Below are positions 44,724-53,434 of a DNA stretch of 64,000 nt, in pieces. The DNA comes from Candidatus Scalindua rubra (GTDB lineage: Bacteria; Planctomycetota; Brocadiia; Brocadiales; Scalinduaceae). Positions within the stretch are counted from its first letter, which is position 1, and each line of letters begins with the position of its first letter. The stretch covers positions 1 to 64,000 of the forward strand of contig MAYW01000002.1 of assembly GCA_001723765.1 (NCBI GenBank), given 5' to 3'. A program made the position numbers and the translations under genes. The notes beneath the pieces were generated by a model, which had not been told where the DNA came from, ran no database searches, and worked only from the letters and a program-made list of their open reading frames with translations.

Positions 44724-45694
44724 AAATATCCCTCCAACCTTAGTGTCAGCAGCATTGGGTCAAAGATACGTGAAGGCGCCAATATGGACATTTTGTTATC
44801 TTCTGGTTGAGTACCCAGAGGAGCTAGAGAGGTAAAGTATACAGAATTAAAGTTATTATAAAGGGTGGTATGAAATCTTTCGTAGTGTTTATAGATGTAT
44901 TCACTGATATATTCAGAGTGCTGTTTTGTCTCATCAAAATAATCTGACACTTCACTAATAGAAGGCATGTTGCTATCCGACCTTTTTGCAAGGGGGCCAT
45001 ATATATCCTCTTTATCCCACATAAGGTCAGCCTTGGTAAAACAGATAATGATATTTTTCTTATTGGTCTGTTCAAGTTCTTCTATAGCGAGATAGACTGT
45101 ATTCAATAGATTATGCAACTTCTGTACGACAGATATTCCTTCTTGAGCTTCATCTATAAGACCTGGTAGGTTTATCAAAAATATTAGGGTGTTAATCTGA
45201 TTTAAAATTGGTAAGTTTTGCTTAATCTTCTCATCAACCTCATAGGTGCCTCCACCAATATCATAAAATATGAAGATAATTTCCCTCTGTTTTATGGTTG
45301 AACGTCTAAATAATCTTTTGACTTTTAGAGGCATTTGTTGAAGTTTTAATATCAAAGGCGTAGGAAACATTATCGCAGTTTTGGGAGGAAGCACCCCTTG
45401 CTCCAGTATATTGACATATTCATCGTGTATCTTGTTCAGGGTTTCCATAGTCAAACCAATAAATGAGAAACCCGGCCATCTCTTTGATATTGCACCATGA
45501 TATAATGTATGAAAAAAACTGCTTAAAAAGCAGGTTTTGGTGTGACCACTATACCCGACAGTAAACATAAACACGACAGGGGTACCCTTTTTTGAATCAT
45601 GTATATATGTTGAAGGTATTTTTATCTTTTTGTCAGGACATTCTGTTATTGAGCTATCATGGGATTTCATGCAAAATGGGCAGAGAATCATCAT
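44720..45694 (-). CDS. Zn-ribbon plus GTPase-like protein
   Basis: 324 residues. The N-terminal Zn ribbon has CPFC and a later Cys (SSITECPDKK). The P-loop GTPase-like domain shows a Walker A variant VGYSGHTKTCFLS near residues 47-59, a Walker B/G3 motif YDIGGG near 148 and a G4 motif FTKADLM near 225. It matches the TRAFAC-like or double-GTPase class that accompanies GAP1 proteins. It overlaps HEAT2 upstream and GAP1-N1 downstream by 4 bases each. Role inferred: the nucleotide switch of the island. The P-loop GYSGHTKT is divergent but keeps the key Lys and Thr. Confidence 0.75.
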   Translation of the reverse strand: MMILCPFCMKSHDSSITECPDKKIKIPSTYIHDSKKGTPVVFMFTVGYSGHTKTCFLSSFFHTLYHGAISKRWPGFSFIGLTMETLNKIHDEYVNILEQGVLPPKTAIMFPTPLILKLQQMPLKVKRLFRRSTIKQREIIFIFYDIGGGTYEVDEKIKQNLPILNQINTLIFLINLPGLIDEAQEGISVVQKLHNLLNTVYLAIEELEQTNKKNIIICFTKADLMWDKEDIYGPLAKRSDSNMPSISEVSDYFDETKQHSEYISEYIYKHYERFHTTLYNNFNSVYFTSLAPLGTQPEDNKMSILAPSRIFDPMLLTLRLEGYL

Positions 45695-46923
45695 TGTCTA
45701 AAGACTACCTCCTTTACTTCTCTGAATAGATTTTTAAAAAGGTTTCGTAGATTAGGATGGAGCTTCTCTGGGTTGCCGTGTATTACGACCTCTACCTTTT
45801 TCCTCAGACGTTTCTCACCTATATAATTGACAGCATAGGTGATAAATCGTTCAACCTGATGAAAGTCATAGGTCTCTGCATCAACTATGACCTTGCTTAT
45901 ATTTTTCATGGGTATAGTCAATTCAGAGACATCAGGGTTCTTCAGGCTGGTTTCATCGTCGTCTGTTGAGATTTCACCGAAGACAATCCTTGTAACCAGT
46001 GAACAAATCCCTTCCACTTTTTCCCAATGGCGATTTGCTATTAGATAATGAACCATTTCTGTGTTATTTCTTGGTTGATAGCATAATTGGTCTAATACAT
46101 TTATTACATTTTCTCTAATTCTAAGATTACTATTTCTCAAGTGCATTATGAGCGATTCTATTGCTGGTTTGCCTATCTTTACCAATGCCTCTCTTGCTTT
46201 CTCTCGAACATTCCACTCATCATCTCCAACCGCCTTGATTAAAGGCTCTATTGCACAGGTATCTCCTATTTTCCCTAATGCCTTTGCTGATTCCTTTCGG
46301 ACATCCGAAACCCTATCTTCAAGTGCCCTGATTAAAGGTTCTACCGCCCTGGTGTCACATATCTTACCTAATGTTTCTGCTGCTTTCTCTCGAACAACTA
46401 AATTCTCATCTCCAAGCGCCATGATTAAAGGTTCTACTGCTGGATCGCCAATCCTTACTAATATCTCTGCTGCATGCATTCTGATATCCCGATTCCTATC
46501 TGCAAGTGCCTTCTTTAAAGCCCCTATTGCTGAAGTGCCTATCTTTAGTAATGCCTTTGTTGCTTCCTTTCGGACATACTCATCCTTACCCCCAAGCGCC
46601 CTGATTAAAGGCTCTACTGCACGGGTATCATCTATCTTTCCTAATGCCCATGCTGCTTCACTTTGGATATTCGAAGACATATCCCCAAGTTCCTTGATTA
46701 AAGGCTTTACTGCACGGGCATCACCTATTTCCCCTAATGCCTTTGCTGCTTTCCCTCCGACAACCCAATCCCCAAGTGCTTTGATTAAAGGCTCTACTGC
46801 ACGGGCATCACCTATCTTTCCTAATGCCTCTGCTGCTTCCTCTCGGACTTCCAAATCCCTGTCCCCAAGCGCATTGATTAATTCCTCTACTCTATCATCC
46901 TTCATTCTGTCACTACCCCACAA
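45691..46923 (-). CDS. HEAT-repeat protein with conserved C-terminal domain (HEAT2)
   Basis: 410 residues. About eight HEAT/PBS-lyase-like repeats of 31 residues (consensus [20 protein letters not shown], then AEALGKIGD) fill residues 5-270. After a YLIANRHWEKV motif a C-terminal domain starts near residue 305 (VTRIVFGEISTDD) and runs to the end (KLHPNLRNLFKNLF). The same C-terminal domain ends the protein at 50669-52480. It is encoded immediately upstream of the GTPase with a 4-base overlap, so it probably recognises a target or scaffolds the GTPase/GAP1 pair. The HEAT fold is certain; binding partners are inferred. Confidence 0.85.
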   Translation of the reverse strand: MWGSDRMKDDRVEELINALGDRDLEVREEAAEALGKIGDARAVEPLIKALGDWVVGGKAAKALGEIGDARAVKPLIKELGDMSSNIQSEAAWALGKIDDTRAVEPLIRALGGKDEYVRKEATKALLKIGTSAIGALKKALADRNRDIRMHAAEILVRIGDPAVEPLIMALGDENLVVREKAAETLGKICDTRAVEPLIRALEDRVSDVRKESAKALGKIGDTCAIEPLIKAVGDDEWNVREKAREALVKIGKPAIESLIMHLRNSNLRIRENVINVLDQLCYQPRNNTEMVHYLIANRHWEKVEGICSLVTRIVFGEISTDDDETSLKNPDVSELTIPMKNISKVIVDAETYDFHQVERFITYAVNYIGEKRLRKKVEVVIHGNPEKLHPNLRNLFKNLFREVKEVVFRQ

Positions 46924-46980
46924 AATCCAAAATTATCACCCCTTGTTTTTTTGTCTGGGTTACAAGTAACAAGTGCGTAT

Positions 46981-47112
46981 TCATTGCTTTCCTATGGGAA
47001 GTTTTCTAATACGATATCCTTCCTCATGTATTGATACGATAACACCTTCAGTGATGTCAGCTTCAATGGTAACAGGAGAAATATGTATGTCAGCTATAAA
47101 CTTTAATTTCAT
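46981..47112 (-). pseudogene. PIN-like (DUF5615) toxin, internally deleted
   Basis: 43 codons starting MKLKFIADIHISPVT, the first strand and first catalytic Asp of DUF5615 toxins, joined directly to IEADITEGVIVSIHEEGYRI, then RKLPIGKQ, the family C-terminus. Some 70 central residues carrying the other acidic residues are missing, yet the frame is kept. It lies 5 bases after the DUF433 antitoxin stop, the usual pairing. It cannot be an active nuclease. Confidence 0.65.
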
Positions 47113-47117
47113 AGTTT

Positions 47118-47357
47118 CTATTCAGCAAAAGCGGGGAAGGGATGGTAATATTCTCCTGCAAGCCATGCTGCATACTCAATAGCCTGAAGAATATCTTTCT
47201 CTTCCAGTTCTGGATACGCCTTTAAGATTTCTTCATGGCTCATACCCGAAGCCAATAATTTGAGCACAAAGGCAACAGTTATACGCATTCCACGTATGGT
47301 AGGTTGTCCCATGCAGACTTCAGGATTGACTGTAATACGGTCTAATAGTTTCTTCAT
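47118..47357 (-). CDS. DUF433 antitoxin
   Basis: 79 residues: MKKLLDRITVNPEVCMGQPT, then IRGMRITVAFVLKLLASGMS and HEEILKAYPELEEKDILQAI. This is a complete DUF433 domain with its helix-turn-helix, the usual partner of PIN-like DUF5615 toxins. The ribosome site (GGAGGGAAAAT before ATG) supports the start. Its toxin downstream is gutted. It sits inside the GTPase island between HEAT2 and the FGE-like gene. Confidence 0.85.
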   Translation of the reverse strand: MKKLLDRITVNPEVCMGQPTIRGMRITVAFVLKLLASGMSHEEILKAYPELEEKDILQAIEYAAWLAGEYYHPFPAFAE

Positions 47358-47402
47358 CGTATTTTCCCTCCTTCAATTATCTTTATTCGTAACAGTTCAG
47401 CT

Positions 47403-47627
47403 CACCGCAGAGGACGCTGAGATCGCAGAGATTTTCAGATAAGTAGTAACTACTTTTTCCAAGTCATGCCTACGGTAGAATCGCCGAATCAAGCCTTTCC
47501 TGACCTGTCCCTGATTTCCATCATGACAAGCGTTAGGACAGGTTTCAAGATCTAATAGTTTTTAGTAAATTCTCTTATTTTTATTGTTTTTAAGGTTTTC
47601 TCTGCATCCTTTGCGTGCTCTGCGGTG
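47403..47627. repeat. CACCGCAGAG inverted-repeat element
   Basis: CACCGCAGAG (47403-47412) and CTCTGCGGTG (47618-47627) bracket about 225 bases. A related element at 55455-55617 begins TCACCGC and ends GCGGTGA with similar inner sequence (GCATCCTCTGCGT). Intergenic, non-coding, of a type seen in many bacterial genomes. Confidence 0.5.
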
Positions 47628-47635
47628 AACTTTTA

Positions 47636-48238
47636 TCACTCATCTACATATGATAGCACGCAGCAAAGTCCAAAATTATTACCCCTTGTTTTTTTGCTCG
47701 GACTGCCCGTAATCAGTGCCTGTTCCTGGTTATGTTTTAGATAAATCCTTCCATAAGGCTCTACAGGAAATTCACTTACAAGTTCTCCTATACTGCTGTT
47801 TAAATCTCGTCTTTTTATCCCCAACCTGTGTAAATGCTCTAGTAGCTTCAATATCCTTATGTCTATTTTTCGTTTTTCCTTCATTTCTGTCATATACTTC
47901 AATGCCTCATCAAACAGAAGATAATTGCTGAAAACCATCTCATAAACCTCATCCCATTCTTTAACAGTAGGTAGCCTTCCACAAAGCCATCTACAAATCT
48001 CTTGTGCCTCTTCAAAGTTTATATTTGTCAGAAATGCTGATGAGAGATTCTTTATGTTAATTTCATGTGGCGAAATTCTGCCGGTATCCTCTATAATCTT
48101 CTCATAATCACACCATGAAGGCGCAGTACTCCATATAAACCTTTCAAACTGATACTTTGTTACTGGAAGGATGTAGATGTATTTTGTTCCGGAAAACTTA
48201 ATTGCAGGAGCACCGCTTCTATCTATCATAAATTCCAT
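47636..48238 (-). CDS. Formylglycine-generating-enzyme-like (SUMF1 fold) protein
   Basis: 200 residues. Family features: ILPVTKYQFERFIWS early (like the PVTNxQFxxFV of FGE-sulfatase domains), NFEEAQEICRWLCGRLPTVK and EWDEVYE near residues 75-100, and GNNFGLCCVL near the end (like GFRCV). It is shorter than true formylglycine-generating enzymes, and the catalytic Cys pair cannot be assigned, so an oxidase role is unlikely. FGE-like domains in conflict systems may act as binding modules. It lies 139 bases downstream of the 48377-48991 gene in the island. Confidence 0.65.
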   Translation of the reverse strand: MEFMIDRSGAPAIKFSGTKYIYILPVTKYQFERFIWSTAPSWCDYEKIIEDTGRISPHEINIKNLSSAFLTNINFEEAQEICRWLCGRLPTVKEWDEVYEMVFSNYLLFDEALKYMTEMKEKRKIDIRILKLLEHLHRLGIKRRDLNSSIGELVSEFPVEPYGRIYLKHNQEQALITGSPSKKTRGNNFGLCCVLSYVDE

Positions 48239-48376
48239 TTGTTACCGTAAAGAATTCTTTATCTCCCTTCTTATTTCGTAATAGAAGTTTCAACCAGACA
48301 CCAAGCCTGTACCGAACTTGATTCAGTAGTTATAATAACTTAACCTTCAAATATATGGTCATTGAAAGACTATACT

Positions 48377-48991
48377 TTAAATCAGGTTTATTCTTTTAAG
48401 AATTTCTAGGCTTTTAATAACAAAATCTTCGATCTCTACTTGTCCGGTATCAATATGACGTGATGGATTTTCAAAAGGATGTTCATGATAAGAACCACCC
48501 TCTTTGTCGATTCCATAAATTCTTTCTCCTGAAACAATAAGAGCCATATTTACCTTTTCCTTCTTAATATTCACATACACATGGACAAATATCTCTAAAG
48601 AAATTCCAATTCTAGAAATAAGAGTGATATCTGTATAGTCTAGATATAAAATTTTCAACCCATATCTTTTGTTAATTTCCTTTAAGGTCTGGATTATTTC
48701 ACTAATTTCCATCATCAATGGTTTAATTTTATTTATCTTTTCCTGAAGATACCTTAAACCCTCCACTGCATGTTCCCATTCCATTGCATCTTTTTCAATT
48801 TCCCATGAAAACCCTTTTTCTTTTACCATATTTTTTTCGCCAAATTCCTTAAAGCTCATGCTATATTTTTTTTTCAATAGTTCATCTGTAAACTTGTATA
48901 AAACAAGCCTTTTCTCGTACTCTCCTAATACAGCCTCTTTTATTTCCTTTTCAGAAATTAATTCAACTAGTTTCATCAAAAACACCTCCAT
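48377..48991 (-). CDS. Possible antitoxin-toxin (TumE-like) fusion protein
   Basis: 204 residues, tentative. The N-terminal part (about 25-95) reads YSMSFKEFGEKNMVKEKGFS, then DAMEWEHAVEGLRYLQEKI, and resembles small antitoxins; the decayed gene at 50208-50523 has the parallel text YGKSYKEFSQ and DDWMEWSYL. The C-terminal half (about 110-195), with RIYGIDKEGGSYHEHPFE then NPSRHI, recalls DUF6516/TumE-like toxins by its aromatic-Asp and His-x-His-Pro spacing. It starts 4 bases after the vWA-like stop. Function unknown; the TA comparison is by pattern only. Confidence 0.45.
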   Translation of the reverse strand: MEVFLMKLVELISEKEIKEAVLGEYEKRLVLYKFTDELLKKKYSMSFKEFGEKNMVKEKGFSWEIEKDAMEWEHAVEGLRYLQEKINKIKPLMMEISEIIQTLKEINKRYGLKILYLDYTDITLISRIGISLEIFVHVYVNIKKEKVNMALIVSGERIYGIDKEGGSYHEHPFENPSRHIDTGQVEIEDFVIKSLEILKRINLI

Positions 48992-48995
48992 AATT

Positions 48996-50156
48996 TTACC
49001 TGAATGTCAAGATATAAATCCCCTCATCAGGATGATAAAACAAACCTTTGTGTATCTCATGAAGTTCAAACACCTCCAATCTATCTGAAATCCTGGCATA
49101 GGAAATCCTGCCATCATCTGGTGTCACTATAAATTCTTTGCCCTTCAAACATAAAACAGGTTTTCCAAATACCTGCCAGTGGAGCTTACCCTCACTTTGA
49201 CGAAAGACCACATATCTTGAATCCGTCTTTCTACCCGCTTCAATCTCTTCAAAAATGAGACATTCAGTTGCAAAGAGGCGAGTCGGGCTCTTTTGCCTGT
49301 TACATATAAACGCCTTTGTAAATTTATGATTATTTTGACATATCAGACAATAATGCTCGAATATCTTTTCATTATAAACTTTTATAGAATCTAAAAATAT
49401 TTGTTCCTCTTTATTCTCAAATCTGTTATTAATAGAGATAACTTCCGGTTGAGTGTTTTTGATATAGCCTCCTGTTTTTAAATTGCATGCTTCAACAATA
49501 AATTGCAACTCATCCTTCAATCCACAGGGTTTTAAATCAATGTTAACAAGCCGACTATCAAAATCCTTTGTCAGTATTAATTTACCCTCTTCAATATTTA
49601 GATTAAATCCATTAGGAAAATCATAGCAAAGGCTATCTTTAAAAGATATGATGATTTTGTCAATCTTAAAGTCAAATATAGATTCGATTAATTCATTCTC
49701 TAATTGTATAGGGGCCTTTTGTTCTAAATCATCTGGATTTAGAAAATGTACTCTATTGAATATTGTGTTAATCTCGTCCTGCCAATCTTCCCAATCATAA
49801 ATCTTACCGGCGGATAATATGATAAGATCATATTTTTTCTCCCTTAATTTATAGAATATATCCTCCACAAGAGGTGTGATGAATCTTCCTCTCTTTGAGA
49901 TATTTTTTGATGAGAGAAAATCCTCATCAGGAATTTTATCAAGCTCTTTATCCCAGCTTAAAAGAACCAATTTAAAATCTATATCAAAACTCCTGCATTG
50001 TGACTTGATAAAGCTATGTAGCCTCTTACACAAATTACTGACAGGCGGGACGCCTGTCTTACTACCATCCAGGCATAAGAATATGCCCTCTCTTCTAATC
50101 TTTATCCTGTTGTCTTCAACAAAAACCCTCAAAGCTATCTCCTCTAACCTGGACAA
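48996..50156 (-). CDS. vWA-like protein of the GTPase island
   Basis: 386 residues. The N-terminal domain (about 20-150) has a von Willebrand A-like pattern: IFLCLDGSKTG for the first strand and metal loop (D-G-S in place of D-x-S-x-S), then KRGRFITPLVEDIFYKL with the expected Thr, and DLIILSAGKIYDW. The C-terminal part is beta-rich and unassigned, with Cys residues in HYCLICQNNHK. vWA proteins pair with MoxR/ClpB-like ATPases in related systems, and a ClpB-like gene occurs further upstream in this run. The metal site is degenerate, so metal dependence is uncertain. Confidence 0.6.
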   Translation of the reverse strand: MSRLEEIALRVFVEDNRIKIRREGIFLCLDGSKTGVPPVSNLCKRLHSFIKSQCRSFDIDFKLVLLSWDKELDKIPDEDFLSSKNISKRGRFITPLVEDIFYKLREKKYDLIILSAGKIYDWEDWQDEINTIFNRVHFLNPDDLEQKAPIQLENELIESIFDFKIDKIIISFKDSLCYDFPNGFNLNIEEGKLILTKDFDSRLVNIDLKPCGLKDELQFIVEACNLKTGGYIKNTQPEVISINNRFENKEEQIFLDSIKVYNEKIFEHYCLICQNNHKFTKAFICNRQKSPTRLFATECLIFEEIEAGRKTDSRYVVFRQSEGKLHWQVFGKPVLCLKGKEFIVTPDDGRISYARISDRLEVFELHEIHKGLFYHPDEGIYILTFR

Positions 50157-50207
50157 GACAGAACCAAACAGGGGTAATAAACTTCAAATAAGAAAAATTA
50201 TTTTCTG

Positions 50208-50523
50208 TCATTTACCTATAAGAAGTCTTAGTTTCTCAATTTTATTTACTAACTCATCTGCTACTTTAACCAGATATGACCATTCCATCCAATCATCATG
50301 TCCTTTTACTGTATCAGGCACATCTTGTGAAAACTCTTTGTAGGATTTACCATACTTTGCTTCATATACAGCAATTTTTTTTCTTCAAATCCTTAACACG
50401 TCTTTGAATATAAGACATTCTTTTTCGGGCAACCTCTTTTAAGGCTTCAACATAAAGTGTTTTACTTGTATCATCAATAAAATCCTTTATATCTTCGGGT
50501 ACTTTAACAGTTACTTCAATCAT
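50208..50523 (-). pseudogene. Antitoxin-like small protein, frameshifted at T8
   Basis: From ATG at 50523 the gene reads MIEVTVKVPEDIKDFIDDTS, then KRMSYIQRRVKDLKKK. At the T8 run (50375-50382) the frame closes after NCCI, while the other frame continues IAVYEAKYGKSYKEFSQDVP, then GHDDWMEWSYLVKVADELVN, to a stop at 50208. Removing one base yields a coherent protein of about 104 residues. The second half matches the N-terminal part of the 48377-48991 protein. No toxin lies next to it. Confidence 0.6.
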
Positions 50524-50668
50524 TTAATATCACCTCCACTTAATAAAGAACTTCAAAGCCTAATTCCCTTTACGGATAGTGTTACACGATAAAAACTTCT
50601 TTTTTCTGAAAGTTTCTTGTGATCGTTCAGCCATAGTATATCCCACGAAAATACACGAAATTATTTCT

Positions 50669-52480
50669 TTAATTCGAGTAATCTTTTTTTTGTGTTCTTT
50701 CGTGTGTTTCGTGGGCTGATTGGTTACGGCTTGCCACGTTATGCATTTCTACATTTTTACATAGATTGTTAAATAAGTTCTGGAGGTTTGGGTGAAGTTT
50801 GTCTGGATCGCCGTTAATATGAACCTCCACATACTTTTTAAGACGTTTCTCTCCTATGTAATTGACGGCATAAGTGAGAAATCTTTCAACCTGCCTGAAG
50901 TCATATGACTCTGTATCAACAAGTATTTTGATTAAATTTTTCATTGGCATAGTTAATTCAGAGACATCAGGATTCTTAAGGGTGGTTCTCTCGTCATCTG
51001 TTGAGACCTTTCCAAAGACGACAGTAGTGATTTGAACACAGATTCTTTCTAATGCCTCTGCTGCTTTCTCTCTGACAATAGAATCCTTATCCCCAAGTGC
51101 CTTGATTAAAGGCTCTACTGCTATTGAACCTAATAAGACAACAGATTCCCAATCCGTTTTTGCTATAAAATAATAGGATTTTTCTCTATCAAGAGAGGGT
51201 CTCCAACCTATTTTTTCCAGAATCTCTGCTGCTCTCATTCGGACAAAACAACTTGCATCCTCCAGCGTCTTAACTAAAGGCTCTACTGCCGGTTTGCCTA
51301 TCTTTCCTAACGCATATGCTGTCCTTTCACGCACATAGTACTCCTCATCCCGAAGTGCCTTGATTAATGGCTCTATTGCCTTTGAGTCACCTATATTTCC
51401 TAATGCCTCTGCTGCCATCATTCGGACAGAGTATTTCGTATCTCTAAGTGCCTGAATTAAAGGTTCAACTGCACTTGCATCTCCTATATTTCCTAATGTC
51501 TCCGCTGCTTTCTCTCTGACAATAGTATACTTATCCCCAAGTGCCTTGATTAAAGGCTCTACTGCTATTGAACCTAATGAGACAAGAAATTCCCAGTCCC
51601 TTTTTGCTATAAAATAATAGGATATTTCACTATCAAGTGAGGGTCTCCAACCTATACGGTTTAATGCTTTTGCTGCTCCCTGTCGGACATCGGAATCCTC
51701 ATCACCAAGCGCCTCGATTAAAGGTTCTACTGCCGGCTTACCTATCTCTCCTAATGCCCATGCTGCTTCCTTTCGGACACACTCAAAGTCATCTGCAAGT
51801 GCCTTGATTAAAGGCCCTACTGCATCCGGTTTGCCTATCTTTCCTAACGCATATGCTGTCCATTCACGCACATAGTACTCCTCATCCCGAAGTGCCTTGA
51901 TTAATGGCTCTACTGCCTTTGAGTCACCTATATTTCCTAATGCCTTTGCTGCTTTATCTCGGACATCCCAATCCTTATCCCCAAGCGCCTTGATTAAAGG
52001 TTCTACTGCTCTGGGGTCACCTATCATTCTTAATGCCTCTAACACTTCCCTTCGGACATACATATTCTCATCACCGGGCGCCTTGATTAAAGGTTCTACT
52101 GCTCTAGGATCACCTATCATTCTTAATGCCTCTGCTGCTCCACTTCGGACATCCGAATCCTTATCCCCAAGCGCCCTGATTAAAGGCTCTACTGCCGGCT
52201 TACCTATCTTTCCTAATGCCTCTGCTGCTGCAACTACTACAACCGAATCTCCAAGCACCCTGATTAAAGGCTTTATTGCCGGCTTACCTATCTTTCCTAA
52301 TGCTTTTGCTGCTTCATCTCGGACATCCCCAAAGTCATATGCAAGTGCCTTGATTAATGGCTCTACTGCTGGCTCACCTATCTTTCCTAAAGCCTCTGCT
52401 GCTTCCATTCGGACATCTTGATTCCAGTCTTTAAGTTTAGCAATCCATCTCTCAACTTTATCACGCCTTCTCCACCACAC
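50669..52480 (-). CDS. HEAT-repeat protein with conserved C-terminal domain (HEAT1)
   Basis: 603 residues: about 14 HEAT repeats of 31 residues ([20 protein letters not shown]) interrupted twice by an almost identical block, [20 protein letters not shown] and [20 protein letters not shown], each followed by [16 protein letters not shown]. The last 110 residues ([20 protein letters not shown] to [14 protein letters not shown]) match the C-terminal domain of HEAT2. The repeats are also similar at DNA level, a sign of internal duplication or recombination. Likely a protein-binding sensor or scaffold subunit of the island. The stop is preceded by a His/Glu/Thr-rich tail. Confidence 0.85.
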   Translation of the reverse strand: MWWRRRDKVERWIAKLKDWNQDVRMEAAEALGKIGEPAVEPLIKALAYDFGDVRDEAAKALGKIGKPAIKPLIRVLGDSVVVVAAAEALGKIGKPAVEPLIRALGDKDSDVRSGAAEALRMIGDPRAVEPLIKAPGDENMYVRREVLEALRMIGDPRAVEPLIKALGDKDWDVRDKAAKALGNIGDSKAVEPLIKALRDEEYYVREWTAYALGKIGKPDAVGPLIKALADDFECVRKEAAWALGEIGKPAVEPLIEALGDEDSDVRQGAAKALNRIGWRPSLDSEISYYFIAKRDWEFLVSLGSIAVEPLIKALGDKYTIVREKAAETLGNIGDASAVEPLIQALRDTKYSVRMMAAEALGNIGDSKAIEPLIKALRDEEYYVRERTAYALGKIGKPAVEPLVKTLEDASCFVRMRAAEILEKIGWRPSLDREKSYYFIAKTDWESVVLLGSIAVEPLIKALGDKDSIVREKAAEALERICVQITTVVFGKVSTDDERTTLKNPDVSELTMPMKNLIKILVDTESYDFRQVERFLTYAVNYIGEKRLKKYVEVHINGDPDKLHPNLQNLFNNLCKNVEMHNVASRNQSAHETHERTQKKDYSN

Positions 52481-52559
52481 AGCAAACCTCCCGAGTTAAG
52501 CGCATCCTGCCAGAATGAATGTCGGGCTGACAAAAGATATGATTTTGAAATTCCTAAAC

Positions 52560-52720
52560 ATTAAATTAACGCCCTTTGGGCGGACTTTTTGACCCGTCCG
52601 AACGGCATGCCGGGCGGGCAGGATTAACAAGATATACCTGTCTGCCGACAGGCAGGCAAGATTTTTATATTCCTGATTAAAATTTATCTTGATCATCCTG
52701 TAATCCTGTCTGGAAAAATG
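52560..52720. repeat. Mixed repeat region with G+C-rich hairpins and a MITE-like end
   Basis: Between the HEAT1 start and the radical SAM stop. It contains CGCCCTTTGGGCG, CCGGGCGGGCAGGATTAAC, CCTGTCTGCCGACAGG (a hairpin) and ATCATCCTGTAATCCTGTC, which resembles the ends of the 42625 element. It looks like remnants of several repeat families stacked together. No gene is visible. Confidence 0.4.
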
Positions 52721-52727
52721 GGAATTC

Positions 52728-53390
52728 CTATACGTTTTCAGTGAGAACTACACCATAATTGTCTCTAAGTCTCTCTGCAATCTTCTCAAACAAATCCATA
52801 TCAAAGTTTCCTGTAAGGGAAACGTCTTTATCTGCTATAGATAATTCAATATCCACACCCTCACGATTGATAACCTCTTTGTAATGCCTGTACCTTTTAG
52901 TAAAAAAATACACCCTTTGGTTTCTGCTACCTCTCCACATCAAGGGTGCAGCTTCATCGGCTTTAAATCTGCCGTCAACAAGAATGTCTAATGTTGATAG
53001 TAGACCTGAGACATATTTATCATTCCGATAAACAAGCTCATCATAGGTGTAGCCTGAATAAGACATAATTGTTAAACCTTCTTTTTTGAGCAATTTACTT
53101 AAATGATAAAGACCTTCTGCTTGCTCAAATGGTTCTCCTCCTGAATAGGTAACCCCCTCTATATTTGTATTTGATGTTATCAGTTCATATAGGTCTGACA
53201 CAGACATTATTATCTTAGGCTCATAAGATAATAATTCCTGATTTGCGCATTGCGGACATCTGAAGTTGCAACCCTGAAGCCAGATAACAAATCGCACACC
53301 AGGACCATTTACTCTACTTCTTGCAAGTAATCTGCCAATATTTAACTGTATCGGAATTTTAAAATTAGCCACAAAGTCACCAAGACACAA
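52728..53390 (-). CDS. Radical SAM activase-like protein (NrdG/PflA type)
   Basis: 220 residues. The 4Fe-4S motif CNFRCPQC lies in IWLQGCNFRCPQCANQE near residue 40, followed by GVTYSGGEPFEQ and GLTIMSYSGYTYDEL, typical of the short activase-like radical SAM proteins with a single cluster. No glycyl radical enzyme gene is in the window. In related ClpB/GTPase systems a radical SAM gene of this size accompanies the AAA+ gene; here it follows the ClpB-like gene by 44 bases, with a hairpin repeat in the spacer. The substrate may be a component of the island, which is inference. Confidence 0.8.
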   Translation of the reverse strand: MCLGDFVANFKIPIQLNIGRLLARSRVNGPGVRFVIWLQGCNFRCPQCANQELLSYEPKIIMSVSDLYELITSNTNIEGVTYSGGEPFEQAEGLYHLSKLLKKEGLTIMSYSGYTYDELVYRNDKYVSGLLSTLDILVDGRFKADEAAPLMWRGSRNQRVYFFTKRYRHYKEVINREGVDIELSIADKDVSLTGNFDMDLFEKIAERLRDNYGVVLTENV

Positions 53391-53434
53391 AAGGTTTTAA
53401 AAGTAGGGTGGGCAATGCCCACCTTACATTACTA

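Noticed and set aside
46148-46969. Long plus-strand frame with regular Ser/Pro/Ala-rich repeats
   Set aside because: Exact antisense of the HEAT repeats of the 45691-46923 gene; the regular pattern reflects the repeat unit on the other strand. The same applies to 51897-52421.
50669-52480. Tandem DNA repeats that could suggest a CRISPR-like array
   Set aside because: The period is about 93 bases, the repeats are coding HEAT units with no unique spacers, and no cas genes are present.
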